DNA from: Nemertoderma westbladi
Lineage: Eukaryota; Xenacoelomorpha; Nemertodermatida; Nemertodermatidae
Direction: 5' to 3'
Assembly: GCA_032718475.1 (NCBI GenBank)
Contig: JAUCBJ010005447.1
Coordinates: 1 to 48,108 of the forward strand
DNA length: 48,108 nt
In this document: positions 38,950-48,108 of the stretch, one piece after another
Layout: every line of letters begins with the position of its first letter
Position numbering within the stretch: position 1 is the stretch's first letter
Position numbers and translations under genes: made by a program
Notes under the pieces: model-generated
The model's database searches: none
What the model was told of the DNA's origin: nothing
Seen by the model: only the letters and a program-made list of their open reading frames with translations

Positions 38950-40084
38950 ATCTCCTCGGTCTGTGGAGCCGTTGGTAGGTAAACTTCTGGACATTAACGT
39001 CTCTATCCATATCCATGTCCTCCTCCCACCTTGGCATCGTCTCCCCAAACACTACCCGTGGTGCCATTCCCGGTTGCTCGCCCAACCTGATGATGCTCCC
39101 CGCGAAATCCATCGCTGGCTCCTCGTGCACCCAGGTCCGCTTGCCGGGTTTATCCCAGAAGGCCCTTGCCCCGCTGGCCATCACCACTCTCCCGCCCACC
39201 CAGTCTGTATCTGAGTGGCCAATCCTCTCGATGGGCGGCATCTCCCCGAACTCGTTGTCATCTTCCTCCGTCGCTGGGAGTGGATCCAGGCCCAGTATCC
39301 CGGTAGACCCACTGTGCCCCTTTCCGTCTTGGCTTCCACCCATAACTTTCCACCCTTCCTGTTCCCTTGGTCTCTTTCTCACGAAATTGCCCTCGGAGCC
39401 CGCTGGCATGGGCATCACTTGCAATCCCGATGTCGACTGTTTCAGTGATTCTTCCATCCATTCCAGCTCCTCCCCCAGAAACTCGCCCGAGCTCCCTGAT
39501 CCCCACCTCAGCTCGTCCAAGTTCTGGGCCTCGAACCCGTAATCCTCTCCCCTAATCTCCGCCTCTCTCTCATCTGCCTCCCTCCTTTCTTGCCTGGCGA
39601 CTTCTTCCAGTCGCTTCTCCTCGAGTCTATCCGCTTCCAGCTTCTCCCATCTCTTGTATGGTGTATCCACCTCTCTGTCTACTAGGTGCCGGCTGTTGTA
39701 GTACACCGACTCGCCCTTCAGCCCCGGGTGGTCTACCAGACCTTTGAAGGCCACCTTAAAGGCTCTTCTGTAGTTTAGAGGTGATCCTGATAGCAGAAAC
39801 GCTGTCAGCTCTCTTCCGATAACCACGGCCATGAATAGGTTTAGTAAACCTATCATTACCCAATCCTCCTGTAGGATATATCTCTTCTGATATTTTAACG
39901 CTCCTCTTCGGAACTGATACACCTCCTGTTTCCCTGGCCTCGCTCCCCACTTCAGCGAGTTCGCCAGCTTCGCTCCGTACTCCTCCCTGAACTTACCCCA
40001 GTCCATCGGCTTGTGGCAGACAAGGCCCATGAGCTGGCCCATCCCCACTGCTCCACAATATCCTGTGTTCTCTACCACTCCCAA
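38950..40084 (-). pseudogene. Second BEL copy: 3' ORF remnant (end of exonuclease-like domain plus linker)
   Basis: Starts at VVENTGYCGAVGMGQLMGLV and keeps YILQEDWVMIGLLNLFM, then the acidic linker (GEMPPIERIGHSDTDWVGGR). It is cut at HRPRR just before the zinc knuckles. Motifs I and II are missing. Exonuclease end and linker are in one frame here, proving that the two 3' ORF parts in the first copy belong together. Confidence 0.75.
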
Positions 40085-40099
40085 AGTGCCAATTTTTCT

Positions 40100-41030
40100 T
40101 GGTTTTATTTATTTTTCTTATGTTACCATCCTATCTATCATCCTATCTACCTTGCTACTTCCTTCTTACTATGTACCCTACCATTACTATGCTATGCCTA
40201 CATACCCTTTACTTTCTTACTACGTGGCGCTCTTGGTGCCCACAACTTCAAACTTCTATGGAACTATAGACCCCAATACTGCTACTATGGTATACCAAAA
40301 TACCACACCCTTCACTCTCACTACGTGGCGCTTTCGGTGCCCACAACCCCTCTGATACTACCTCTATGGTATACCTACATACCATACCCTCTACTCTCTT
40401 ACTACGTGGCGCTTTCGGTGCCCATAACCCCTCTGCTACTACTTCTATGGTATACCTACATACCATACCCTCTACTCTCTTACTACATGGTGCTTTCGGT
40501 GCCCACAACCCCTACATCTCTCGGTACTATGTACCCTGCTACTATTCTCGTGGTATGTCTATATACCACACTCCCTAACTCTCTTTCTATGTGGCGCTTT
40601 TGATGCCCACAACCTCTAACTCTCTCAGTACTATGTACCCTGCTACTCCGGTACTATGTACCCTGCTACTACTCTCGTGGTATGTCTATATACCACACTC
40701 CCTAACTTCTTACTTCTTACTAACTCTTACTAACTTCTTACTAACTCTTACTAACTCTTACTAACTTCTTACTAACTCTTACTAACTTCTAACTCTCCTC
40801 TTACCCTTACTGACTTCTACTAACTTCCTAACTTCTTACTCCTACGGCACTATGTACCCTGCTACTCTCGTGGTATGTCAATATACCACACTCCCTAACT
40901 TCTAACTGCCTACGGTACTATGTACCCTGCTATTCTCGTGGTATGTCAATATACCACACTCCCTAACTTCTATCTACTTACCTAGTGCTACGTATTATCT
41001 ACTACTATTACTTTCTAACTTTCTACTACT
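40100..41030 (-). repeat. Second BEL copy: tandem arrays between pol tail and 3' ORF
   Basis: Two arrays are present. 40210-40610 has ~81-bp units (CTACGTGGCGCTTTCGGTGC and a TATACCTACATACCATACCC part). 40610-41030 has GTACTATGTACCCTGCTACT plus CTAACTTCTTACTAACTC repeats, related to the GGTACGTAGTACC array of the first copy. Confidence 0.7.
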
Positions 41031-41032
41031 TG

Positions 41033-41180
41033 TGTGGGAAGGGTGTCTCGCCCTCATTCCCAACCCCCTCAGTCCAACATATTGGACAACTAAACTTCAA
41101 GGGCGATTCTTCCAGCAGGCACTCTCCCACTGCCCCCCTGTAGGTCCTCTTGTCCTTCGCCCCACTCTCCTTGTCAATTC
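41033..41180 (-). pseudogene. Second BEL copy: end of pol
   Basis: The minus strand matches the last codons and trailing region of the first copy's integrase ORF (GCGAAGGACA(A/G)(A/G)A, CCTACAGG, GGCGAGAC(A/G)CCCTTCCCAC). Only the tail of the integrase remains. Confidence 0.55.
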
Positions 41181-41198
41181 CAACTCCCTAGGAATTGA

Positions 41199-41730
41199 TT
41201 ATCCCTCCTTCACCACCCTAAAATCAGGTCTTTCAGTCGCCTTCTTGATTTCCTCATGGTCCCCTGGCAGCAAAATGCCACCCTTCATCTTGTCGTCACC
41301 TGGCGGTAGAATGAAAAGAAATCGAAAGAATAGATAAAACAGAATGGATAATAGTAATCCTATCCCTTTCCACCCTGTCTTCTTATTTGACCTCCCCCTT
41401 TTCGGTATGCCTCTCAACCAGACCGGCGTCTCCGGGCATCTCGCCGTCCACTCTTTTCCTTCCTCATACCGATACTTGCCGGGGACATTCTTGTTCCATC
41501 CCATCGTCTCTAAGTCTTCCGCATCGAATCCATTCTCATCTCTCTTGCTGTTGCTTCCCCTCCTAATTCATCTACCGACGGTATTTCTCTGGAACTATCC
41601 TCTATCCTTTCACCACGCTCCACTATGCGTGGTTCCAGATCCATAACCAACTCCTGGTATCCTTCCCCGGGCCGCTTCTCATATGGGACCTCCCCATTGC
41701 CCGTCTCTGGTTTCTCCTCTACAGTGCCCA
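41199..41730 (-). pseudogene. Second BEL copy: unrecognised coding stretch with a membrane-like segment
   Basis: In place of the RT to integrase region there are two open frames. One is acidic and basic (PEDE-like; ELVMDLEPRIVERGERIEDS), the other reads WTARCPETPVWLRGIPKRGR and then a very hydrophobic GIGLLLSILFYLFFRFLFIL. No homology to the first copy is seen. It may be sequence from another element or a lineage-specific part. The product is unknown. Confidence 0.35.
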
Positions 41731-42300
41731 ATAGCTTGCACCCTGATGTCTCCGAAACCCTGAATGGAATCTTGTTTTAATTGGGCCGCTAAGCATCCAT
41801 CCGAAAAGGGCGTGAGAATCGCCGTCGGATCCCGCTGCTTATTCTCTCCGAATATGGTCCTTACTCTCTCGTGGGCCGTTGGACAATCCATTCCGACTAT
41901 GATGGATACCTTCGAGACGTCCACTTCCGGTATTGAGAAATCGATATCGTCCAGGAACCGGTATTGCTCAACCTCGATCCTGGTGGGTCGCCTGGCGTTT
42001 ATATAAATGGATTCTATTATCTGAATGGGGTCGATGGTCGCCCCATAATCACTTCCTGGTGCTATTGCTGATATCTCGCACCGTCCCCGTTCTCATCCCG
42101 CGTTCCCGCACCGTTCTCATCTCCAGGACCTCATCCTTGCTCGAGATAGTAGTTACTGCCATCCTACTCAGCCTCATCTGTAACCCTATCTCCTCGGCCA
42201 CCCAATTCTCCACCAGCGTTAAGGCTGCTCCATTGTCGACCAGCATCAGTGTCGTGACTGATCGGCCGCCCTTTCCTGTTATCCTCTCTGGTACTACCCC
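41731..42300 (-). pseudogene. Second BEL copy: aspartic protease region
   Basis: Pieces in different frames match the first copy: LVDNGAALTLVENWVAEEIG (in place of LVDSGAAFTL; the D-S-G is D-N-G here, a likely loss of the catalytic motif), and VSIIVGMDCPTAHERVRTIF. Frame changes lie near 42100 and 41790. Confidence 0.65.
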
Positions 42301-42593
42301 GAGTAGTACTTTCCTCTTTCTCCTTCTCCCATCGTGCTCATAGCCATAGTTTGGCCTCCAGTCTCATCGTATCCTATCGGTATTTCTCTACACTCTCCGA
42401 ATCCGTGTCCTTCTACCACGCATCGATGACATAGTCCGTTTGTATCTGCGTAGGCTACACGATCTTGTTTAGGCAACGCTTGCCAATGCTTACAACTTAT
42501 GGTCTTATGGGTTCCATCCCTATGCAATTGACATTCGTATCCTGGATTATAGCATTCCTTGTATAGCCCTTCACAAATTGCGCGTAGATTCAT
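42294..42593 (-). pseudogene. Second BEL copy: gag zinc knuckle region
   Basis: 99 residues with CHRCVVEGHGFGEC, the same CX2CX4HX4C knuckle as in the first copy, preceded by the shared LYKE-YNP-CQLH-THKTISCKHWQALPKQD segment. Confidence 0.7.
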
Positions 42594-42731
42594 ATCTACT
42601 GGTTTAGTGTTTTGGTTATTTGGACTCGGCCTACTGGGTGTGTTGGGATTATATTTGTTCGTGTTGTTATTTTGTTTTTGTCCCTGCCACGGTGTGGCCC
42701 TACTCCCAGCTAACTGTGGACTAGCAGTCCC

Positions 42732-43676
42732 CTACGTGGCTGCATGTGGTAGTGACTGTCTCACTCTCGGGAATGGATCCGCCGGACTGTGTTCGGGTTT
42801 AGGCCTGTTGTATTCAGCTTTCGGTGCCTTCCCCAAACTATCCTCACTGTAGACTGGGTCTGTAATCAACTCTGCCTCATAATTGAGGGAGTTTGATATT
42901 TCCTCTAGGCCGGGTTCCGCACATTTCTTCTCCCAGGTGGAGAAGGCGATCTTCCTCCATTTGTTCCTTAGCCAGATTGGCAGTGCCTGCGCTATCGTGG
43001 TGATGTTATTCGATGCGTTGAGTTCGTAAGGTGCATCCAAGGTCTTCAGCACGATTAACGCCTTCTCGACCTTATTCGCGAAAGTCTTTATACTGACAGG
43101 GTTATCCTGTAGGCCACCCGATGTTATTCCCCTCAAGGTCTGCTGGATGATCTTGGCTGGGTGTCCGTATTCCCTGTCTAGGGCCCGCCATGCAGTCGTG
43201 AATCCACCCTCGATACCTTGATACTGGCTCACGATATCGTATGCTGGGCCCCCTGTGTAAACCTGTAAATATTTTAGGCACTCCGCCTGTGTCAGATTCT
43301 TAGTTAATATTTCATTACTGTACATGCGTCGGAATTGCAGGTATTCTTCCGGTCTGCTTCCATCGAATTTAAATGGCTCCACTGGTGGCAGCTCGATCAT
43401 GGTCTTAAGCGCATCAATGAATGTTGACATTCCCATCGCCTGTGCTTCCAGTGGGTTCGACGTATGCTGTACGGACTCTCCTGTTGTTGGGTGCGGTTCG
43501 CCCGTCGGGCCTGTCGATCTTTTCTGTGTCGGATATATCATTGGGGGTAACGGCCCCCTCCATCTCTCTGTATTGCACGATCTATTCTGGTCCGAGGGGT
43601 TTGGGGTTTTTGTTCTCGGCTGAGTGTATTGCTGATATTGTAATGGGGGAATGTCACCCTGTCCCCCCCCCCCCAA
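42732..43676 (-). pseudogene. Second BEL copy: gag
   Basis: 314 residues, starting in the C-tract at 43663-43674 (read as poly-Gly). It is closely similar to the first copy over EPHPTTGESVQHTSNPLEAQ, MGMSTFIDALKT, QFRRMYSNEILTKNLTQAEC and KAEYNRPKPEHS. This is the DUF1759-type Pao gag. Here gag is read straight through the G-tract, supporting the idea that the upstream region and gag are one frame in intact elements. Confidence 0.8.
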
Positions 43677-43782
43677 CTGGTGTTATGTTTGGTACTGGGG
43701 TTGATGTTAATATATTGGGGCCCACACACCTATCGGCAACCTCCCCTGGGTATATGTTATATCCCTGCATATTATAGTCATA

Positions 43783-45110
43783 CTAGTATGCAGGTACCAG
43801 TATAGGCCTATCCACTTCTTGCCTACCTACCGGTATGTATGCCGCAACTTCTGGATCTAATCCCGTTGTTCGCACTACCCTATCGCCTACACCATCTCTT
43901 CCAGCATGGCCTATAGTATGTGCAGTAAAGCCTACAGTATGTCCTGCAGTCTGCCTGTGTCCCTCCGGACCGAAGTTTAATCTTCTCGAATATTCCAAGA
44001 AGTCCTCCCCGCGACCACTGTACTCTCGATCGATCGGCAGCTATTTCACGTCGGGAAGTTTCTCTCCGATCCCCTCTCCTGTCCTCGTCCTCGTCCCATA
44101 TACTCGTGCCGGTATATCCTGTACCCTTCTCCCGGTGTATGGTATATCTCACCAGGCTGCATCTCTCCGGGGCGATGGCAATCTCCCGGAGTTCGACCCC
44201 ACTGACTCTCTAACTCCATCTCTGCTACCGACAGTTCGCTGTCCGTCCTTGCTCTCCGGTTGCTCGTAGCAACGCTTCTTCTATTCTCTTCACTTCTTCT
44301 CTCTTCAGTGTAGCGATCCCGATCATGAGATCTATCTTTGACCTCCCAGTTAAACTCCACTGTTCTTCTTCCGTCTTCCGACTGGGCTCGATGTCTCGTC
44401 TCTCGCCCGCTCACAGCACCAACCTCTCTCTCTCTACTCGGTTGGACGCTCCTGGGGATATTCGCAATCCCCCTACTATTCTCTATCGTTGAGTGCCGCG
44501 GTTCACCTAACTCGCCCTGCGCACCATCTGCCGATGACTGTGGGACATTCTTTGCCCCCCCCCCTCTCTCGCCACACTAATCTCTCGTGGTGGGGTGCCC
44601 GTAGCCCCCCCCCCCCCATTCGCCACTTCTTACTTCACTACCTCCTACTTCACTTCTACGCCCCTCTCTAGTCAATGCACTATCTCTACTCTGGCTGGGT
44701 CTACTCACCCCCGCCTCTCCCTGTCCGACTGCGTGGCCTTGCAGGCTCCCGTCGGGTTGGCCTACCCCCTCTACTCCCTGCCTAACTACTTGGCCGTGCA
44801 GACTCCCGTTGGGGTGACTCACCCCCGCTGCTCCCTGCCTAACTACGTGGACTTGCAAGCTCCCATCGGGTTCACTCACTCCCGCACCCGCTACTCCCTG
44901 CGTAACTACATGGCCTTGCAGGCTCTTGCTGGTCGGACCACCTGTGTCCCCTACATTCGTATTAATAGCACTGTTATCAATAATATTGTTACCGTAGGCG
45001 CGGGTGACTTTGCCATTGGTGGTGACATTGCCAGTGTGTATATTGATTTTCTCTTTAATAATATGAGGAACAGTTTAAGACAATTGAGACAATTTGGTTG
45101 TTTAGTGGCA
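43783..45110 (-). pseudogene. Second BEL copy: 5' low-complexity region
   Basis: Frames at 44879-44577, 44414-44046 and 43998-43783 give SLQVHVVRQGAAGVSHPNGS-type 19-residue repeats, an Arg/Glu-rich part (DRSHDRDRYTEERRSEENRR) and GHTVGFTAHTIGHAGRDG. They match parts 2 and 3 of the first copy's 5' ORF in the same order. C-tracts sit at 44605-44617 and 44555-44564. Stops and shifts make it dead. The 5' edge lies near 45110. Confidence 0.65.
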
Positions 45111-45693
45111 TAGTATTTATGTAAAGCCATATAAAATTTTACAAAAGTTGTAAAAATAGACAGTAACTAATGATTTGAAGCATCTACAAAATTTGCATAA
45201 TAATTTTCATAAAAATTATTATTTGATCAGATAAAAAAAAAGTTGTAAACAAAGTGTTCTAGGAAATAGAAATTATATAAAACCTGATATATAGTGATAG
45301 TTTATTATTATTGAGTTTAATTTTTTATGATATTACCCAGACATAGTTGTGTAAAATACAATGGCAAAGTCACCCCAACTCTGACAAGGAACAACTGAAT
45401 AGGGCTGTTATTTTGTTTATGATGTAGGCCTTTTATACGGTATTAATATTCAGATATTTAATATAATAGCCTAAAAACTTTACTCCACATTTCATTATCT
45501 GCTTGCATATAATTATAGTAGTACCATAGTGAAATGCTGAAATGCTGAAATGCTTGCAGGCCTATCCTTTACATCACATAGCGTTTTAGTTGTACTGGTA
45601 CCGATACTTACTTATGGCATATCATTTAATTAACTATCCTAAACTTTAGTTCTGGTACTAAAAGTTATAATAATGACTTAGTATCAGCTTAGG
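45111..45693. other. Spacer before the Tigger-like gene, with a terminal-repeat-like word
   Basis: CAATGGCAAAGTCACCC at 45359-45375 is the inverse of GGGTGACTTTGCCATTG at 45002-45018. Related words are at 47994-48007 and 48016-48030. These could be terminal repeats of the Tigger-like element (a TA precedes 45359). Otherwise AT-rich and empty. Confidence 0.4.
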
Positions 45694-45900
45694 ATGCCTG
45701 ACACTTATAAACGTAAACTTGGCTCACGTTCTTATCGAAATTATACTGAAGATGCTCTCATAAAGGCAGTGGACGAAATTCGGGGAGGTAAAACTGCAAA
45801 ATCAGTTTCCGAAAAGTATAACATACCACGCCGAACATTAGGAAATAAGTTAAAGAAACTTCATACAAAACCGGTAGGGGGACAGAAGGTGCTCACTTGA
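45694..45900 (+). CDS. Tigger/pogo-like transposase, N-terminal psq-type helix-turn-helix
   Basis: 68 residues from ATG: YTEDALIKAVDEIRGGKTAK then SVSEKYNIPRRTLGNKLKKL. This is a pipsqueak-type helix-turn-helix (CENP-B/Tigger N-terminus) that binds DNA. It ends in TGA and the gene continues in another frame four bases later. At the junction a 28-base stretch is duplicated (TTGAAGAGAATGTCATT at 45897 and 45925), which helps to explain the break. Confidence 0.7.
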   Translation: MPDTYKRKLGSRSYRNYTEDALIKAVDEIRGGKTAKSVSEKYNIPRRTLGNKLKKLHTKPVGGQKVLT

Positions 45901-47591
45901 AGAGAATGTCATTGAAACATGACATTGAAGAGAATGTCATTAAGGATAGCATTCTACAATGTGCGGAATATGGTATGCCATTGGACTCATTTGACTTACG
46001 AATGTTGGTGAAGTCTTATTTGGATAGTATTGGTAGAGAAATAAAGAATTTTACAAATAATATCCCAGGTCGTTCCTGGTTGAAGCGGTTTCTCAAGCGA
46101 CATAAGAAGGATCTAAGTGAATGGAAATGTCAAAATATAAACAGAGTAAGGGCGATGGTGGGACCTGATGAACTCAAAGAATATTTCTATCACCTTGCGA
46201 AAACATTGGACGGAGTTCCTCCAGACAATATACTGAATTATGATGAGACGAACTTTTCTGACAATCCTGGTGAAAGGAAGATGATATTTAAACGAGGATG
46301 TAAATATCCGGAAAGGAATATTAACTCAACTAAAGGTTGCATATCAGTTATGTTCACTGGGACTGCAACTGGGGCACTTTTGCCTCAATATGTCATTTAT
46401 AAAGCTGTACACTTGTGGAATTCCTGGATAATTGGTGGACCACCTGTAACTCGATATGGTCGAAGTGCAAGTGGATGGCAGGATTTGGTGAACTACGGTG
46501 AATACTTCGAAACAATTATTGTTCCATGGGCCGAAGGTCTACCTGGGAAGAAAGTCATTATTGGCGATAATTTGAGTTCCCATCTCAGCACTACGGTATT
46601 AAAGCGATGTGAGGAGTTGGATATTTCCTTTGTTCTATTACCGGCTAATTCAACCCATATATGTCAACCCCTCGATGTCAGCTACTTCGCACCCATGAAG
46701 AGAAAATGGAGGAAACTATTAGAGGAAGATAAGTTTAAGCACCCTGGATCAAAGAGTCTCGATAAATCACGATTCCCAATGCTACTACGAAAACTAGTCA
46801 CAGAATTACAAATGACCACTCCAGAGAATCTGAAGGCTGGTTTCCGAACGTGTGGAATTTTTCCACTTAATTCCGCTGCTGTGCTGGAGAAACTACCAGG
46901 TGGAAGGCCATCTTCTAGCACTGCCACTATACGTGATTCTGTTAGTAATTCACTGTTGAATTACTTGAAGTTGTGTCATTATGGTGATCCTCAGGATGTC
47001 AATTCAACCAAGAAATCTACTGGCAAGAAGAAGAAACTTAATGTTGCCCCTGGCAAGTCGGTGACAGCTGCTGATATTGAAATGCCAGCAGCACCACAAC
47101 CAGATATTGAACCGGAGGAAGCTGATTTAAATGACGAAGATAGAAGTGAAAGTTGTGTGTCTTCTGATACTATACACCCAAGTGCATCTGAGGAAACCTC
47201 AGATTCCAGTACCGGTAATCAACAAGAATACAATGGATTTAACAATCAAGCGCTTACCACCTTTACCAATCTTAATGATTTCTATGGGGGTATGCTGGTT
47301 GTGGCGGTTTATGATAAAGACTGGTTTATAGCTGAGGTTGTAACTGTAAATAATGCCGTGGAACATATGGATCTTAAATGTTCCTTTATGGGTAGGGTTA
47401 AACAAAATTGCACGTTTTGGTTTTGGCCAAGTGCACGGGATGAGTGCAATATACCTCTAAATGGGGTTTTGGGTTTATTTAGATCAGAATTATTAATTCC
47501 TATGAATCTGAGAAACTGTTTTAAAATTGGGTCTAATACTAAGAACAACATTGATGAGGCCTTTGCAGCATATAATGCAGCATATAAATGA
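45897..47591 (+). CDS. Tigger/pogo-like transposase, CENP-B-type and DDE domain
   Basis: 564 residues. The first ~110 are a CENP-B-type DNA-binding part (SWLKRFLKRHKKDLSEWKCQ). DDE_1 follows with ILNYDETNFSD (~120), VIIGDNLSSHLS (~222) and THICQPLDVSYFAPMKRKW (~258), giving the three catalytic acids. A low-complexity acidic linker (~400-450) leads to a C-terminal domain (DFYGGMLVVAVYDKDWFIAE and FWFWPSARDECNIPLNG) common in long Tigger-like proteins of invertebrates. It could be a transposase or a jerky-like host gene; the frame split and TIR-like flanks favour a transposon. The start at 45897 is not real, because translation should come from 45694. Confidence 0.85.
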   Translation: MKRMSLKHDIEENVIKDSILQCAEYGMPLDSFDLRMLVKSYLDSIGREIKNFTNNIPGRSWLKRFLKRHKKDLSEWKCQNINRVRAMVGPDELKEYFYHLAKTLDGVPPDNILNYDETNFSDNPGERKMIFKRGCKYPERNINSTKGCISVMFTGTATGALLPQYVIYKAVHLWNSWIIGGPPVTRYGRSASGWQDLVNYGEYFETIIVPWAEGLPGKKVIIGDNLSSHLSTTVLKRCEELDISFVLLPANSTHICQPLDVSYFAPMKRKWRKLLEEDKFKHPGSKSLDKSRFPMLLRKLVTELQMTTPENLKAGFRTCGIFPLNSAAVLEKLPGGRPSSSTATIRDSVSNSLLNYLKLCHYGDPQDVNSTKKSTGKKKKLNVAPGKSVTAADIEMPAAPQPDIEPEEADLNDEDRSESCVSSDTIHPSASEETSDSSTGNQQEYNGFNNQALTTFTNLNDFYGGMLVVAVYDKDWFIAEVVTVNNAVEHMDLKCSFMGRVKQNCTFWFWPSARDECNIPLNGVLGLFRSELLIPMNLRNCFKIGSNTKNNIDEAFAAYNAAYK

Positions 47592-48108
47592 CTTATGTGA
47601 TAGTTATTATGCATATCCAAGATTATAGACTTGACCTTGACTCTTGTTTGAATGGAATGTACTGGTATATGATAGTGATGCTAAAATATACAGTAAAACT
47701 TAATTACAATATATACTGGTAACGTAATATGCAATTTTTTTTTAGGATAGATAATACCACTGCAAACTGGTATATGCAATACATTAATAATGCAATATAT
47801 TACTAGAGTATACTATAGGATAGTGCAGCAATAATGTTATAATACTGCCTTATATTAAATAAGCTTGTGATATACGTCATGTTATATGGCCTATTCAACT
47901 TTTGAGCTTCCAAGTTTTTTTAAAAATAATATGGAGTGGCAAACTAGCCCTTAACCATGCTTACATTGCCAGTGATATAGTAGTAATATTGATTGGCAAA
48001 GTCACCCACTTATTAGGGTTACTTTGCCATCCCTGAAAATTTTTAAAAATATTACCATAATATGTGGAAATTTTGGGTTTTATGCAAATCCACATACATA
48101 TATCAAAT
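47592..48108. other. 3' flank of the Tigger-like gene
   Basis: AT-rich. 47994-48007 (TGGCAAAGTCACCC) and 48016-48030 (GGGTTACTTTGCCAT) form a small hairpin that resembles the word at 45359-45375, so the element's right end may be near 48030. ACATTGCCAGTG near 47963 also occurs near 45026. No gene is seen. Confidence 0.4.

Larger units (their letters stand above)
38950..45110 (-). mobile_element. Second BEL/Pao copy, decayed, no LTRs seen
   Basis: On the minus strand, from high to low coordinates: 5' low-complexity region with C-tracts, gag, zinc knuckle, protease, an unrelated stretch instead of RT to integrase, the tail of pol, a tandem array, and the 3' ORF without its first half and without zinc knuckles. 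Similarity to the copy at 11.4-25.9 kb is clear in each part. Both LTRs are missing and frames are broken. It is a different subfamily or an old copy with internal deletions. Confidence 0.8.

Noticed and set aside
41199-41504. Envelope glycoprotein of the second BEL copy
   Set aside because: One hydrophobic run only; no signal peptide, cysteine pattern or cleavage site, and it lies before the pol tail, not after it.

Overview
This is a stretch of animal (metazoan) nuclear DNA, AT-rich and dense in mobile elements. There is no operon structure. Splice-like junctions, tRNA-derived SINEs, a BEL/Pao LTR retrotransposon, P-element-like and Tigger-like DNA transposons and many MITE-like inverted repeats point to an invertebrate. 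Frequent TAGGCCTA- and TACCGGTA-like words remind me of echinoderm or other marine invertebrate genomes, but that is only an impression.

Layout. 1-10.7 kb has no convincing gene. It holds several inverted-repeat (MITE-like) elements, among them a ~2.0 kb element with TTA target duplications and an inner 163/325-bp tandem array, and a 12-copy 45-bp minisatellite. 10.76-10.94 kb and 25.93-27.12 kb look like exons of a host or domesticated MULE-transposase-like gene. A 14.5-kb BEL/Pao retrotransposon (11377-25925, 5-bp GTCAG duplication, LTRs differing at about 3 positions) sits in that gene. The retrotransposon has a long 5' region (coiled coil, Asn-rich segment, 20-residue repeats, four G-tracts of 20-25 bases), then gag-protease-RT-RNase H-integrase, a tandem array, and an extra 3' ORF. 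That extra ORF looks like a DEDD-type 3'-5' exonuclease joined to three CCHC zinc knuckles.

27.1-30.3 kb holds divergent repeats and two decayed LINE reverse transcriptases. 30.4-37.05 kb is a THAP/P-element-like transposase flanked by inward-facing inverted arms of about 1.2 kb. The right arm carries a 410-bp near-perfect palindrome. 37.5-38.3 kb has tRNA-derived SINEs; two copies carry a complete-looking hammerhead ribozyme just after the tRNA B box. 38.6-38.9 kb (minus strand) is the C-terminal exon of a HECT ubiquitin ligase. 38.95-45.1 kb (minus strand) is a second, decayed relative of the BEL element that also kept part of the extra 3' ORF. 45.7-47.6 kb is a Tigger/pogo-like transposase split in two frames.

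How the parts relate. The two BEL copies support each other: the G-tracts, 5' repeats, spacer array and exonuclease-like ORF occur in the same order in both, so they belong to the element family and are not accidents of one copy. Nearly every ORF is broken by one or more frame changes, some at homopolymers where assembly error is possible.
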